Assembly: GCA_031255195.1 (NCBI GenBank)
Contig: JAIRSZ010000161.1
Coordinates: forward strand, 1 to 35,618
From: Prevotellaceae bacterium
Lineage (GTDB): Bacteria > Bacteroidota > Bacteroidia > Bacteroidales > UBA932
DNA: 35,618 bases
Direction of reading: 5' to 3'
Shown here: one piece after another, positions 25,766 through 33,253 of the stretch
Layout: every line of letters starts with the position of its first letter
Numbering within the stretch: position 1 is the first letter of the stretch
Position numbers and translations under genes: made by a program
Notes under the pieces: generated by a model
The model's database searches: none
Told to the model about the DNA's origin: nothing
The model's input: the letters and a program-made list of their open reading frames with translations, nothing else

Positions 25766-26092
25766 GCGATTAATTAGGTTTATATAGATTACTGAATAAT
25801 GGAAATCAGGGATTTAAAGTTGTTTTTTTTATGCAGGAAGGGGTCGCTTACCGTTGGCTATTCAACCCGAAGGATGCGGGTACCCCCCGACAACCCGGAG
25901 TACGCACCCTACTTTTTGCCCGCGTACAACGCGTACAAAAATATAAAAAAAAGGCAAGCGTGATTCATGAGGTCGAACTTATTTGGCGAAAAAAATTGCT
26001 TGATTGCTTTTTGGTAGCCACAAAAAGCCGCTGAGTAGTAATAAATTGTTTCAGCTTAAGAGTTCAAAGAAAGCATAACTTTTATTTACCGC
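25766..26092. other. Divergent spacer with GC-rich hairpins before the RND gene
   Basis: Between the RND and gdhA starts lies a GC-rich block (about 25850-25936). It has the hairpin ACCCG/CGGGT (25865-25869 with 877-881), the palindrome GGGTACCC, and GTACGC paired with either of two copies of GCGTAC (922-927, 931-936). A minus-strand -7-like box TATTTTTG (25943-25936) would put these hairpins in the RND leader. A short plus frame across it (25831-26034) is not convincing as a gene. Confidence 0.45.
25936..25943 (-). promoter_or_regulatory. Possible -7 box of the RND gene
   Basis: TATTTTTG on the minus strand fits TAnnTTTG, but no TTG lies at the matching -33 position. Confidence 0.35.
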
Positions 26093-26123
26093 TTTTGAAT
26101 TTAAATGTTTTTCCTTATTTTTG
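26093..26123 (+). promoter_or_regulatory. Promoter of gdhA
   Basis: TTTTG ending at 26097, an 18-base spacer and TATTTTTG at 26116-26123 fit the Bacteroidetes pattern. The ATG lies 59 bases downstream of the box. Confidence 0.6.
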
Positions 26124-26182
26124 CGCCGATTTTGCATAGAAGGTCATTCCTTATCACTCACTTTTAAACCATTAGTAGAACT

Positions 26183-27517
26183 ATGAAAGTACAAGCAGTA
26201 GTTGACGATTTGACGAGGAGATTTCCTCACGAGCCGGAGTACATCCAGGCCGTAACAGAAGTGTTGGAGTCAATAGAGGAGGTGTACAACCAGCACCCCG
26301 AATTTGAAAAGGCCAACCTGATTGAGCGGTTGTGCATTCCCGACCGCATATTTTCCTTCCGCGTTACGTGGGTGGACGACAAGGGTAAAACCAACGTAAA
26401 CATGGGATACCGCATCCAGCACAGCAACGCCATAGGCCCGTACAAGGGCGGAATCCGCTTCCATGCCTCCGTCAACCCATCTATTCTAAAGTTTTTGGCC
26501 TTTGAGCAGACGTTCAAGAATGCCCTCACCACGCTCCCTATGGGTGGCGGCAAGGGTGGTTCTGATTTTTCGCCCCGCGGCAAGTCGAGCGCAGAAGTTA
26601 TGCGCTTTTGCCAGGCGTTTGTCCTTGAGCTCTGGAAGCACATCGGCCCCGACACGGACGTTCCGGCAGGCGACATAGGCGTTGGCGGGCGCGAGGTGGG
26701 CTACATGTTCGGCATGTACAAGAAGCTGGCCAAGGAGTTTACCGGCACGTTCACCGGCAAGGGGCTGGAGTTTGGCGGCTCGCTGATTCGCCCAGAGGCT
26801 ACGGGCTACGGAAACATCTACTTCCTGCTCGAAATGCTGAAAACGCGGAACATTGACGTCAAGGGGAAGAAATGCCTCGTATCCGGCTCAGGAAACGTGG
26901 CGCAGTACACCTGCGAGAAGCTCCTTGAATTGGGCGCTGTTCCCGTAACCCTGTCCGACTCCGATGGCTACATCTACGATCCGGACGGCATTACCCGCGA
27001 AAAGCTGGACTACGTCATGGAGCTTAAAAACGTGGAGCGGGGTCGCATCCGCGAGTACGCCGAGAAGTACGGCTGCAAGTACGTTCCGGGCGGACGGGTG
27101 TGGGCTGAATCCGGCGACATTGCGCTGCCCTCTGCCACGCAAAACGAGCTGAACGGCGACGCGGCCAAACACCTCGTCGAGACGGGCTGCATTGCCGTAT
27201 CGGAGGGCGCAAACATGCCCTCTACGCCGGAGGCCATTGAGGTCTTCCAAAAGGCTAAAATCCTCTACGCGCCGGGCAAGGCTGCCAACGCAGGAGGCGT
27301 GGCCACCTCAGGATTGGAGATGACGCAAAACTCCATGCGCCTGTCGTGGAGTCACAGCGAGGTTGACGCAAGGCTAAAGCAAATTATGGCCGACATTCAC
27401 GCGCAGTGCGCCAAGTACGGCGCTGAGCCCGATGGATATATCAACTACGTCAAAGGCGCTAACATTGCCGGTTTCATGAAGGTGGCAAAGGCGATTATGG
27501 CGCAGGGAACGCTGTAG
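26183..27517 (+). CDS. gdhA: Glutamate dehydrogenase, hexameric type
   Basis: The enzyme interconverts 2-oxoglutarate plus ammonia and glutamate, the entry of ammonia into metabolism. The 444-residue length fits the small hexameric family, probably NADP(H)-preferring. The catalytic lysine is Lys124 in PMGGGKGGSDFSP. The substrate motif PYKGGIRFH begins at 86, and the catalytic aspartate is in PAGDIGVGGREVG. The dinucleotide fold starts at LVSGSGNVAQY. It stands alone with its own promoter and a strong terminator. Coenzyme preference is inferred from the family, not from residues I could verify. Confidence 0.96.
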   Translation: MKVQAVVDDLTRRFPHEPEYIQAVTEVLESIEEVYNQHPEFEKANLIERLCIPDRIFSFRVTWVDDKGKTNVNMGYRIQHSNAIGPYKGGIRFHASVNPSILKFLAFEQTFKNALTTLPMGGGKGGSDFSPRGKSSAEVMRFCQAFVLELWKHIGPDTDVPAGDIGVGGREVGYMFGMYKKLAKEFTGTFTGKGLEFGGSLIRPEATGYGNIYFLLEMLKTRNIDVKGKKCLVSGSGNVAQYTCEKLLELGAVPVTLSDSDGYIYDPDGITREKLDYVMELKNVERGRIREYAEKYGCKYVPGGRVWAESGDIALPSATQNELNGDAAKHLVETGCIAVSEGANMPSTPEAIEVFQKAKILYAPGKAANAGGVATSGLEMTQNSMRLSWSHSEVDARLKQIMADIHAQCAKYGAEPDGYINYVKGANIAGFMKVAKAIMAQGTL

Positions 27518-27547
27518 GAAAATTTCAAATTCATTTTTTGCACGGAA

Positions 27548-27632
27548 GGTGCACCTCAAATTGTCGACTTTGCCCATTCCCCCGACGGGATTGTGCAGGG
27601 CGACAGCCTGAGGTGCACCCTTTCATTTTTTT
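27548..27632 (+). terminator. Terminator of gdhA
   Basis: GGTGCACCTCA (27548-27558) pairs perfectly with TGAGGTGCACC (27609-27619). An inner GTCG/CGAC stem follows, and after the right arm comes CTTTCA and seven T (27626-27632). The T run falls inside the last codons of the convergent radical SAM gene, where it encodes two lysines. Each arm also contains the palindrome GGTGCACC. Confidence 0.75.
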
Positions 27633-29380
27633 CCCTTATACCAAAAGAAGCAGCTGTTTTGCTTTAGCTTTTGCTCTTTGGTGTACGCCACGTAGATTTT
27701 TTTCCTTGTATAGGGATCGATGCCGGTGTAGTACATCACGGAGCTTAGCGTCATGGGGGTTGGGGTAAAATCCTGCACCTGCTCCAGCCTGAATCCCTGT
27801 AGCCGCGTTATGTTTGCCAGCTGCTGCATGTGAGCGTTGGTGCAGGCGGGATGGCTGGAGATGAAGTAGGGGATGAGCTGTAGCCGCAGGTTTTCGGCGC
27901 GGTTTTGCGCGTCAAAGAGCTGCTTTAGCTGGCAGAAGAGCCGGTAGCTTGGCTTGCGCATGGCCGCCAGCACCTCGTCGTCGGTGTGCTCCGGCGCTAC
28001 CTTGAGCCGCCCCGATACGTGGTGGCGCAGCAGGGTCTGAAAATATTTTTGCGAATCCTTATCCAAAAAACCGTGCCCGTTCAAAAATAAATCGTAGCGG
28101 ATTCCGCTGCCCACAAAGGCTTTTTTGATGTCGGGCAGGGCGCGTATTTTAGCGTACAGCTCGAGCAGGGGCGCGGTATCGGTGCTCAGGTTGACGCATA
28201 GCTTCGGGTAAAGGCACGAGCTGCGCGCGCACGCGGCGCAGGCGGCGGCGTTTTTGCCCTTCATTCGGTACATGTTGGCCGACGGGCCTCCTACGTCGGA
28301 GAGGTAGCCCCTGAAGTCCGGCAGGGCTGCCACCTTTTTTACCTCCTCCAGCACGGACTGCTGCGAGCGGCTTGCCACAAATTTGCCCTGGTGCATGGAG
28401 ATGGTGCAAAAGCTGCACCCGCCAAAGCATCCGCGATGAATGTTGATGGAGTGCTTCACCATTTCGTAGGCCGGTATGCGCTTGCCCCTATAGCGCGGGT
28501 GCGGCAGGCGCGTGTACGGCAAGCCGAAAGAATTGTCCATTTCCTGCTCGCTCATGGGCGGGTACGGCGGGTTGACGGTTACTACCATATCCGCCACTTT
28601 TTCATGAAGGGTTGCGGCCTGCATTTTGTTCGATTCCCGCTCAATGTGCACAAAATTTTCAGCAAATTTAGCCTTGCTTTTTTGACACTCCTCGAAGGAG
28701 TGGAGCGTGATGATGTCGCCGGAATGTTGCGCGTCGGAGTAGCTGCTCTGCTGCCGTATGCAGGCCGTTTGCGGAATATCCGTTAGCGTTTCCATAGCCT
28801 CGCCGCTGCTCAGCCGCCGCGCAAGCTCCACCACCGGCTTTTCGCCCATGCCGTACACGAGCAGGTCGGCGCGGGTATCGTAGAGTATGCTTGGGCGCAG
28901 CGCGTCCTGCCAATAGTCGTAGTGAGTGAGCCGCCGCAGCGAAGCCTCAATGCCGCCAAGGATGACGGGCGTTTGCGGGAAGAGCGCTTTGAGCGTGCGG
29001 GCGTAGGTGCAGGCGGCGTAGTCGGGGCGCATGTCGTTGCGTCCGTCGGGCGTGTAGGCGTCGCTGCTGCGCAAACGCTTGTTGGCGGTGTAGCGGTTCA
29101 CCATGCTGTCCATGCTGCCCGACGTAACGCCAAAGAACAGGCGCGGCGTTCCGAGCTTCTTGAAGTCGCGCAGATCGTCGCGCCAGTTGGGTTGGGGAAC
29201 AATGGCCACGCGGTAGCCCTGCGCCTCGAGCGTGCGGCCAATTACCGCCGCCCCAAACGAAGGGTGGTCAACGTAGGCGTCGCCCGTGAAGAGAATAACG
29301 TCAAGGCAATCCCACCCGCGGCTATCGCGCTCTTTTGCCGAGGTGGGGAGAAATTCGGGAGTATGCACGGAGTACGCCAA
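27623..29380 (-). CDS. YgiQ-family radical SAM protein
   Basis: This 585-residue protein begins with the family signature FLPTSAKE...GWDCLDVILFTGDAYVDHPSFG. It continues with a B12-binding-like N-terminal half (GVTSGSMDSMVNRYTANKR). The [4Fe-4S] site of radical SAM enzymes is CFGGCSFC (Cys318, Cys322, Cys325). A later motif, CAACARSSCLYP, adds more cysteines that could bind metal. The enzymatic function of YgiQ is unknown. It starts 12 bases after the DUF6599 gene, so it should be read from the same message as that gene and the Tat-exported reductase. It ends inside the gdhA terminator. Confidence 0.93.
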   Translation of the reverse strand: MAYSVHTPEFLPTSAKERDSRGWDCLDVILFTGDAYVDHPSFGAAVIGRTLEAQGYRVAIVPQPNWRDDLRDFKKLGTPRLFFGVTSGSMDSMVNRYTANKRLRSSDAYTPDGRNDMRPDYAACTYARTLKALFPQTPVILGGIEASLRRLTHYDYWQDALRPSILYDTRADLLVYGMGEKPVVELARRLSSGEAMETLTDIPQTACIRQQSSYSDAQHSGDIITLHSFEECQKSKAKFAENFVHIERESNKMQAATLHEKVADMVVTVNPPYPPMSEQEMDNSFGLPYTRLPHPRYRGKRIPAYEMVKHSINIHRGCFGGCSFCTISMHQGKFVASRSQQSVLEEVKKVAALPDFRGYLSDVGGPSANMYRMKGKNAAACAACARSSCLYPKLCVNLSTDTAPLLELYAKIRALPDIKKAFVGSGIRYDLFLNGHGFLDKDSQKYFQTLLRHHVSGRLKVAPEHTDDEVLAAMRKPSYRLFCQLKQLFDAQNRAENLRLQLIPYFISSHPACTNAHMQQLANITRLQGFRLEQVQDFTPTPMTLSSVMYYTGIDPYTRKKIYVAYTKEQKLKQNSCFFWYKGKK

Positions 29381-29392
29381 GCAGGTAGTGCG

Positions 29393-30256
29393 TCAGTTAA
29401 ACCGATTCAGGAAGCTGTATATGTCCTTTGAAAAATCTTCTCCGCTTTCGCGGAAAGCGCCAATGAGATACCGCCCCTTCCAGGCTATTGGAATGTTCCC
29501 GTTATACCGGTCTTCGGCGCGAAGATTTCCCTCCGCAAAGTTCAGCGGCTGCCGGGTAAAGCCGAAGTAGTCGCTGAGAATTTTCTCTGCGCCCTCCCTT
29601 GTCTTGCCATCAATCACAAACAGCTGGAACTTTAGCCCGTTCAGGTTGTAGTCGAGCGTGTAGGCAGACTTCAAAAACTCGTGTCCGATGTAGTTTTGGG
29701 GAATGTACGATTGGGTGTGCGGTAGCTGCCCCTCCTTCGGAAACGATTTGAATATTTCGGGGTACGATGCGCTTGCGTCAATCTTTGCCGCCAACCCTTT
29801 GGCTATTGCCTTGAACGTGCTCGTAATTTCGTTGCTTTTGCTGCTCGCCGACATTTTTACGTAGACGCTGCCCGAAAAGAAAAACAGCCCGTATTCGTCG
29901 CCCTGCGCCTCGCCGCCTATGCCCGGATAAAACTCCATATCCGGCGAACGCTCGGATGCGTACATGCCGAAGGCGTCTTCGGGGGTTGCGTGGCGGTATG
30001 CCTGGATGGTGATGTAGTCGTTGCCGCGAGTGTAGACCATGCTCGTCATCTCCTGGAAGTTGTTTTCCAAAAATGCGGGAGCAGCGCCGTTGATGCGCTC
30101 AAACAGGTTTTCGCCGTCAAAAACCTCCACTTGCGGCGATATTGTCCAGCCCTTGACGGGCGGCAGTCCTGAGTGCATATCCGTTGGCGACTGCGCGATA
30201 GCCTGCCCTGCAAGGCAGGACACGGCCAACATGACGTACTGAATTTTACGATTCAT
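29393..30256 (-). CDS. DUF6599-type secreted protein
   Basis: This 287-residue protein has a cleavable signal peptide (MNRKIQYVMLAVSCLAGQAIA, cut before Gln22). No lipobox is present. The segment GENLFERINGAAPAFLENNF followed by alternating beta and short helix resembles the DUF6599 family, whose members share an FDYINGAAE-like motif. Further features are DYITIQAYRHATPEDAFGMYASE and a C-terminal ALGAFRESG-like stretch. The function is unknown. It lies between a Tat-exported iron-sulfur reductase (24 bases upstream) and the YgiQ gene (12 bases downstream), so it should be periplasmic and possibly a partner of the reductase. The family call rests on motif memory and is moderately sure. Confidence 0.7.
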   Translation of the reverse strand: MNRKIQYVMLAVSCLAGQAIAQSPTDMHSGLPPVKGWTISPQVEVFDGENLFERINGAAPAFLENNFQEMTSMVYTRGNDYITIQAYRHATPEDAFGMYASERSPDMEFYPGIGGEAQGDEYGLFFFSGSVYVKMSASSKSNEITSTFKAIAKGLAAKIDASASYPEIFKSFPKEGQLPHTQSYIPQNYIGHEFLKSAYTLDYNLNGLKFQLFVIDGKTREGAEKILSDYFGFTRQPLNFAEGNLRAEDRYNGNIPIAWKGRYLIGAFRESGEDFSKDIYSFLNRFN

Positions 30257-30280
30257 GCTTCAATCTCAAATTAATTTTAT

Positions 30281-31465
30281 TTACACCAGAAAACGTGAGG
30301 GTACGTCGACAATGGGCGCAATGGCCGCAATCTTGTCGGCAACGCTAAACTTCGACGAGCAGCGCGTCACCGTGCACTTTTCGCAGCCTGAGCAGGGGTT
30401 GCCCGCAATGGCAAGCTCGGTCAGCGTGCCCTTTGCCAGCGAGGGGTATTTGTAGCCGTAGCTGTACATGTAGGCGCGCATAATGTCGGGGACGGGCAGG
30501 TGCTTTGAGCACTGCTCCACGCAGCTGCCACAATTCTGACAGTAGAGCAGCTCCTGCTCCTTGAGGCTTGCGAGGTACTTTGCGTCCGTTTCTTCGAGCT
30601 TTGGCGAGTGAGCCGCCTCAAGGCAGTTGTCCAGCAAATCGAAGCTTGTAAATCCCGGTATTGCCGTTGTGATGTTTTTGTTTTGCCACACCCAGCGCAG
30701 GCAGGCTGCGCCGTTTATTTTCGACGCTCCTTTTGCGTCGGCTACGCCTCCAACCATTGTTTTCATGGCAACAAAGCCCATTCCTGCGTCCACGCCGCGC
30801 TGAATGGCTGCGTCGAGCTCGGGGAGAATATCCAGCTTGAAGTTGTAGCTCACCAGGCACACCTCGTAGATTCCCGCTGCAATGGCCTCGTCGATTTGGG
30901 CGGGCTTGTTGGCGTGCGTGGAGAAGCCAATGTGACGGGCTTTTCCGTCGGCTTTGAACTTCTTTAGCATCTTAACCAGCCGTGGGTTGTTGAGGTCTTC
31001 CGTATTGCCGATGGCGTGAGCGTAGAAAACGTCCACGTAGTCCATCTTCAGGCGGCGGAGGCTTGTGTTCAGCTGCTCCTCGTACTCCTGCTCAAAGTTG
31101 TCCGACTTGAGGTTGGGCTTGATTTTGGTTGCAATGGTAAAGGTGTTGCGGTCTTTGTCCTGAAAAAAAGCGCCGAGCAACTCTTCATTTTTCCCGTTCT
31201 GGTAGCCGTTGGCGGTGTCGAAGTGGGTTAGCCCGGAGTTGTAGGCCGCGCGAACAACGGCCGGATTGTCAGCGCGCATCACGCCCATGCTCAGGATGGG
31301 TACTTCCATGCCCGTTTTACCCAACATGCGGGTAGCAATCTTTTTTTTGGCATTGCCCGCGGGATTTGCCAGGGCAATCCTGCTGCCGGTTATCTGCGGG
31401 ACAACAGCGCTTACGCCCGCCAGGGCGAAAATGCTGAAAAACTTACGTCTGTTGATATTTTCCAT
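30281..31465 (-). CDS. Tat-exported aldo/keto reductase with C-terminal iron-sulfur clusters
   Basis: The 394-residue product starts with a twin-arginine signal (NRRKFFSIFALAG), so it should be folded with its cofactor before export to the periplasm. The reductase barrel runs from about 44 to 300 with the tetrad Asp83, Tyr88 (DTANGY), Lys114 (ATKIK) and His150. The C-terminal part holds two four-cysteine groups: Cys309, 312, 315, 319 (CxxCxxCxxxC) and Cys358, 361, 364, 369 (CxxCxxCx4C). Ferredoxin-like [4Fe-4S] clusters are likely. This type is known in anaerobes, but its substrate is not. It is the first gene of an operon with DUF6599 and YgiQ. Confidence 0.9.
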   Translation of the reverse strand: MENINRRKFFSIFALAGVSAVVPQITGSRIALANPAGNAKKKIATRMLGKTGMEVPILSMGVMRADNPAVVRAAYNSGLTHFDTANGYQNGKNEELLGAFFQDKDRNTFTIATKIKPNLKSDNFEQEYEEQLNTSLRRLKMDYVDVFYAHAIGNTEDLNNPRLVKMLKKFKADGKARHIGFSTHANKPAQIDEAIAAGIYEVCLVSYNFKLDILPELDAAIQRGVDAGMGFVAMKTMVGGVADAKGASKINGAACLRWVWQNKNITTAIPGFTSFDLLDNCLEAAHSPKLEETDAKYLASLKEQELLYCQNCGSCVEQCSKHLPVPDIMRAYMYSYGYKYPSLAKGTLTELAIAGNPCSGCEKCTVTRCSSKFSVADKIAAIAPIVDVPSRFLV

Positions 31466-31516
31466 AGCGAAAACAAATTTATTTTATGGTTAATGTGTGA
31501 ATTTTCGGATGTCCTT

Positions 31517-31612
31517 AATTTTGCCAAAAATTAGCCGCTTTCCCTTAGCGGGTACATTCTCCCGAAGGTAAATGTTATCCCCCCACGGCTTCGCAAGTCA
31601 GGAGGCAAAGTT
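31517..31612 (-). ncRNA. Candidate structured leader RNA of the Tat-reductase operon
   Basis: A closing stem joins 31517-31525 with 31604-31612 (nine positions, one of them a wobble on the plus strand or mismatch on the minus strand). Inside are CCGCT/AGCGG (31535-31539 with 547-551, seven-base loop) and ACATT/AATGT (554-558 with 571-575). The latter is capped on the minus strand by CC-TTCG-GG, a stable C(UUCG)G tetraloop. A weak CTT/AAG hairpin sits in the remaining arm. A minus-strand -7-like box TATATTTG (31663-31656) would place it in the leader, about 50 bases before the start codon. No known riboswitch class is recognised. Confidence 0.4.
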
Positions 31613-31655
31613 TCTTAGCGGTTGTTGTGTATAAAAAAATGATTGTCTCCGGCAG

Positions 31656-31663
31656 CAAATATA
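31656..31663 (-). promoter_or_regulatory. Possible -7 box of the Tat-reductase operon
   Basis: TATATTTG on the minus strand fits TAnnTTTG. No TTG is at the expected -33 position. A second match, TAAATTTG (31481-31474), lies only nine bases from the start codon and would give an almost leaderless message. Confidence 0.35.
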
Positions 31664-31702
31664 CAATTTTTATTCTAAGTGAGATTTTTTTCTATGGTAA
31701 AG

Positions 31703-31733
31703 TTGCATTTGTTGGGTGAATTTACAAACTTTG
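31703..31733 (+). promoter_or_regulatory. Probable promoter of the lipoprotein/TonB receptor unit
   Basis: TTG at 31703-31705, a 20-base spacer and AAACTTTG at 31726-31733 fit the Bacteroidetes pattern except for the first base of the -7 box. It lies just before the start codon chosen at 31760. Confidence 0.45.
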
Positions 31734-31759
31734 CAGGCTCAAAATCCCCAGATGTTGTT

Positions 31760-32566
31760 ATGAGAATACTTTGTATGATAGGATTATCGGTCGCGTTGCT
31801 AAGCTGCTCCTACACAGCGCAAGGCAAGGATGAGCGTATGCACGGCTACGACGCTGACCACTCCAGCTACTTTTTTCGGGTATACGTGCCGGACAAAAGC
31901 GTGCAGCTGGGGTTTTCGGCCGGTTGCAGCTGGTACGACGCTACGCTGGTGCGGCCGGAGGATTTTCGCAACGGATTGAATATTTCGCCTGCGGCCAACC
32001 ACCTTCATGTGGGTGCGATGGGCGAAAAAGGCTTTTTCAACATGCGAATCACCATTACTTCGGGAGTTTACTACTCGCAGGTCAACAGCTACCTGCTTGG
32101 CTGGCCAGGCTACAAGGGCGCTGTCTACGTGGTCGACTCCGAGGATGCGCAAACCGTGCGCTACACCTCCGTGAGCGACGTCAGGTCGGTTACCTCGTGC
32201 GTTAGCATCCCTGTTGAGTTTACCTACTTGCTGTACAGGCAGCCCGATATGGGAGTTTACCTCAAGGGTGGCCTGATGGCCAACTTTAACGTACATGCCG
32301 GCACAAAATTCAGCGCCACAAGCTACGATACCTCAGAGGAGGTTAAGCAGCGGCTGACGAGCTACTTTACGGACAGCGAAACTTTTTCTGCCGACGCTTA
32401 CGCCAGGTTAGGCATACGCTGGGGAGACTTCGACAGCCCCAACTTCAGGCTGGAGGTGGGTATTCCCTTCATGCTTTCCGAAAGCAGCGGCCTGTACTAC
32501 CGCACGAAATTGGGCATTACAGCGCAAATAGGGCTGTACATTCCTCTGTTCATTTTTTACCTTTAA
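31760..32566 (+). CDS. Unrecognised predicted lipoprotein, beta-rich
   Basis: I do not recognise this family. With the ATG at 31760 the product has 268 residues and a short lipoprotein-like signal with LLSC (Cys16). The longer frame from 31679 would begin upstream of the probable promoter. The mature part alternates polar and aromatic residues, with segments such as VQLGFSAGCSWYDATLV, NMRITITSGVYYSQV and GVYLKGGLMANFNVHAG. It ends in strongly amphipathic strands (YYRTKLGITAQIGLYIPLFIFYL), as outer-membrane beta-barrel proteins do. A small barrel or surface lipoprotein is plausible. Nineteen bases separate it from the next lipoprotein gene, so they form one unit with the TonB receptor. Confidence 0.7.
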   Translation: MRILCMIGLSVALLSCSYTAQGKDERMHGYDADHSSYFFRVYVPDKSVQLGFSAGCSWYDATLVRPEDFRNGLNISPAANHLHVGAMGEKGFFNMRITITSGVYYSQVNSYLLGWPGYKGAVYVVDSEDAQTVRYTSVSDVRSVTSCVSIPVEFTYLLYRQPDMGVYLKGGLMANFNVHAGTKFSATSYDTSEEVKQRLTSYFTDSETFSADAYARLGIRWGDFDSPNFRLEVGIPFMLSESSGLYYRTKLGITAQIGLYIPLFIFYL

Positions 32567-32585
32567 AATAAAAAAGAAAAAACGT

Positions 32586-33218
32586 ATGATGAAAAAAATA
32601 CTGCTCGCAACGTTTTTCGCCACGCTATGCCTGATGCTGCCAACCCTGCACAGCTGCGATAGCAAAGCAGACGAAGCCTTCTTTGACGACTATGTGATGA
32701 TGTTCGACGGCGAATTGCCCAAGTACACTGAGTATGGCTACAACACGGCGGGAGCAAATGTTGCCATCAAAATTGCCGGCAGGTCGAAACAGATTTGGAC
32801 GCTCTACTCTTCCGGCGCCAGCGCGGTTATTGTAAAAACGGAAACCGGAATATGCAGGTTGACGATGTCGGGGCAAATGCTTTACCAGCAAATGACGCTG
32901 ATGTTCGACCTGGCCGAAATGCCCGACTCGCTTCTTGGGTTGCAGGATCTCGTCGGCAGGCAGTTTTCCCTCAACCCTGCCAGCAATTTGGATTACACAT
33001 CAGCTTCGCTCAAGGTTACCAGCAGCCGTGCCATCTACAAAGGCGAGCAGCTCTACGGCGTCAGCTTTTCAGGAAGATTTGAGGCGTCCGTCCTCATGTC
33101 AGGTGGGGCAGGCGGGGAAGATGAAGAGAACAGCGGCGCTGCACAGAGCGTAAAAGTAAGCGACGGACGATTCGATATTTTGTTCAAAAGTCACGACGGT
33201 ACAACTATTTCCAACTAA
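32586..33218 (+). CDS. Unrecognised predicted lipoprotein
   Basis: The 210-residue product has a clear lipoprotein signal (KKILLATFFATLCLMLPTLHSC, lipobox Cys24). The mature part has no motif I recognise. It contains beta-prone stretches (ANVAIKIAGRSKQIWTLYSSG, ICRLTMSGQMLY) and an acidic, glycine-rich loop near the end (GGAGGEDEENSG). It stands 19 bases after one predicted surface protein and 35 bases before a TonB-dependent receptor, so a role in binding the receptor's ligand on the cell surface is a reasonable but unproven idea. Confidence 0.72.
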   Translation: MMKKILLATFFATLCLMLPTLHSCDSKADEAFFDDYVMMFDGELPKYTEYGYNTAGANVAIKIAGRSKQIWTLYSSGASAVIVKTETGICRLTMSGQMLYQQMTLMFDLAEMPDSLLGLQDLVGRQFSLNPASNLDYTSASLKVTSSRAIYKGEQLYGVSFSGRFEASVLMSGGAGGEDEENSGAAQSVKVSDGRFDILFKSHDGTTISN

Positions 33219-33253
33219 CCCTGTGTATTATCACTAAATCAAAAAAGAAAAAA

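Noticed and set aside
25831-26034. 67-codon plus-strand frame upstream of gdhA.
   Set aside because: It covers the GC-rich hairpin block and a minus-strand promoter-like box. No family is recognised, although the segment could belong to a dispersed repeat.
31595-31606. AAGTCAGGAGGC on the plus strand resembles the B12 box at the end of cobalamin riboswitches, upstream of a BtuB-like receptor unit.
   Set aside because: The rest of the cobalamin riboswitch core is missing, the enclosed region is under 100 bases, and the probable plus-strand promoter lies downstream of it.
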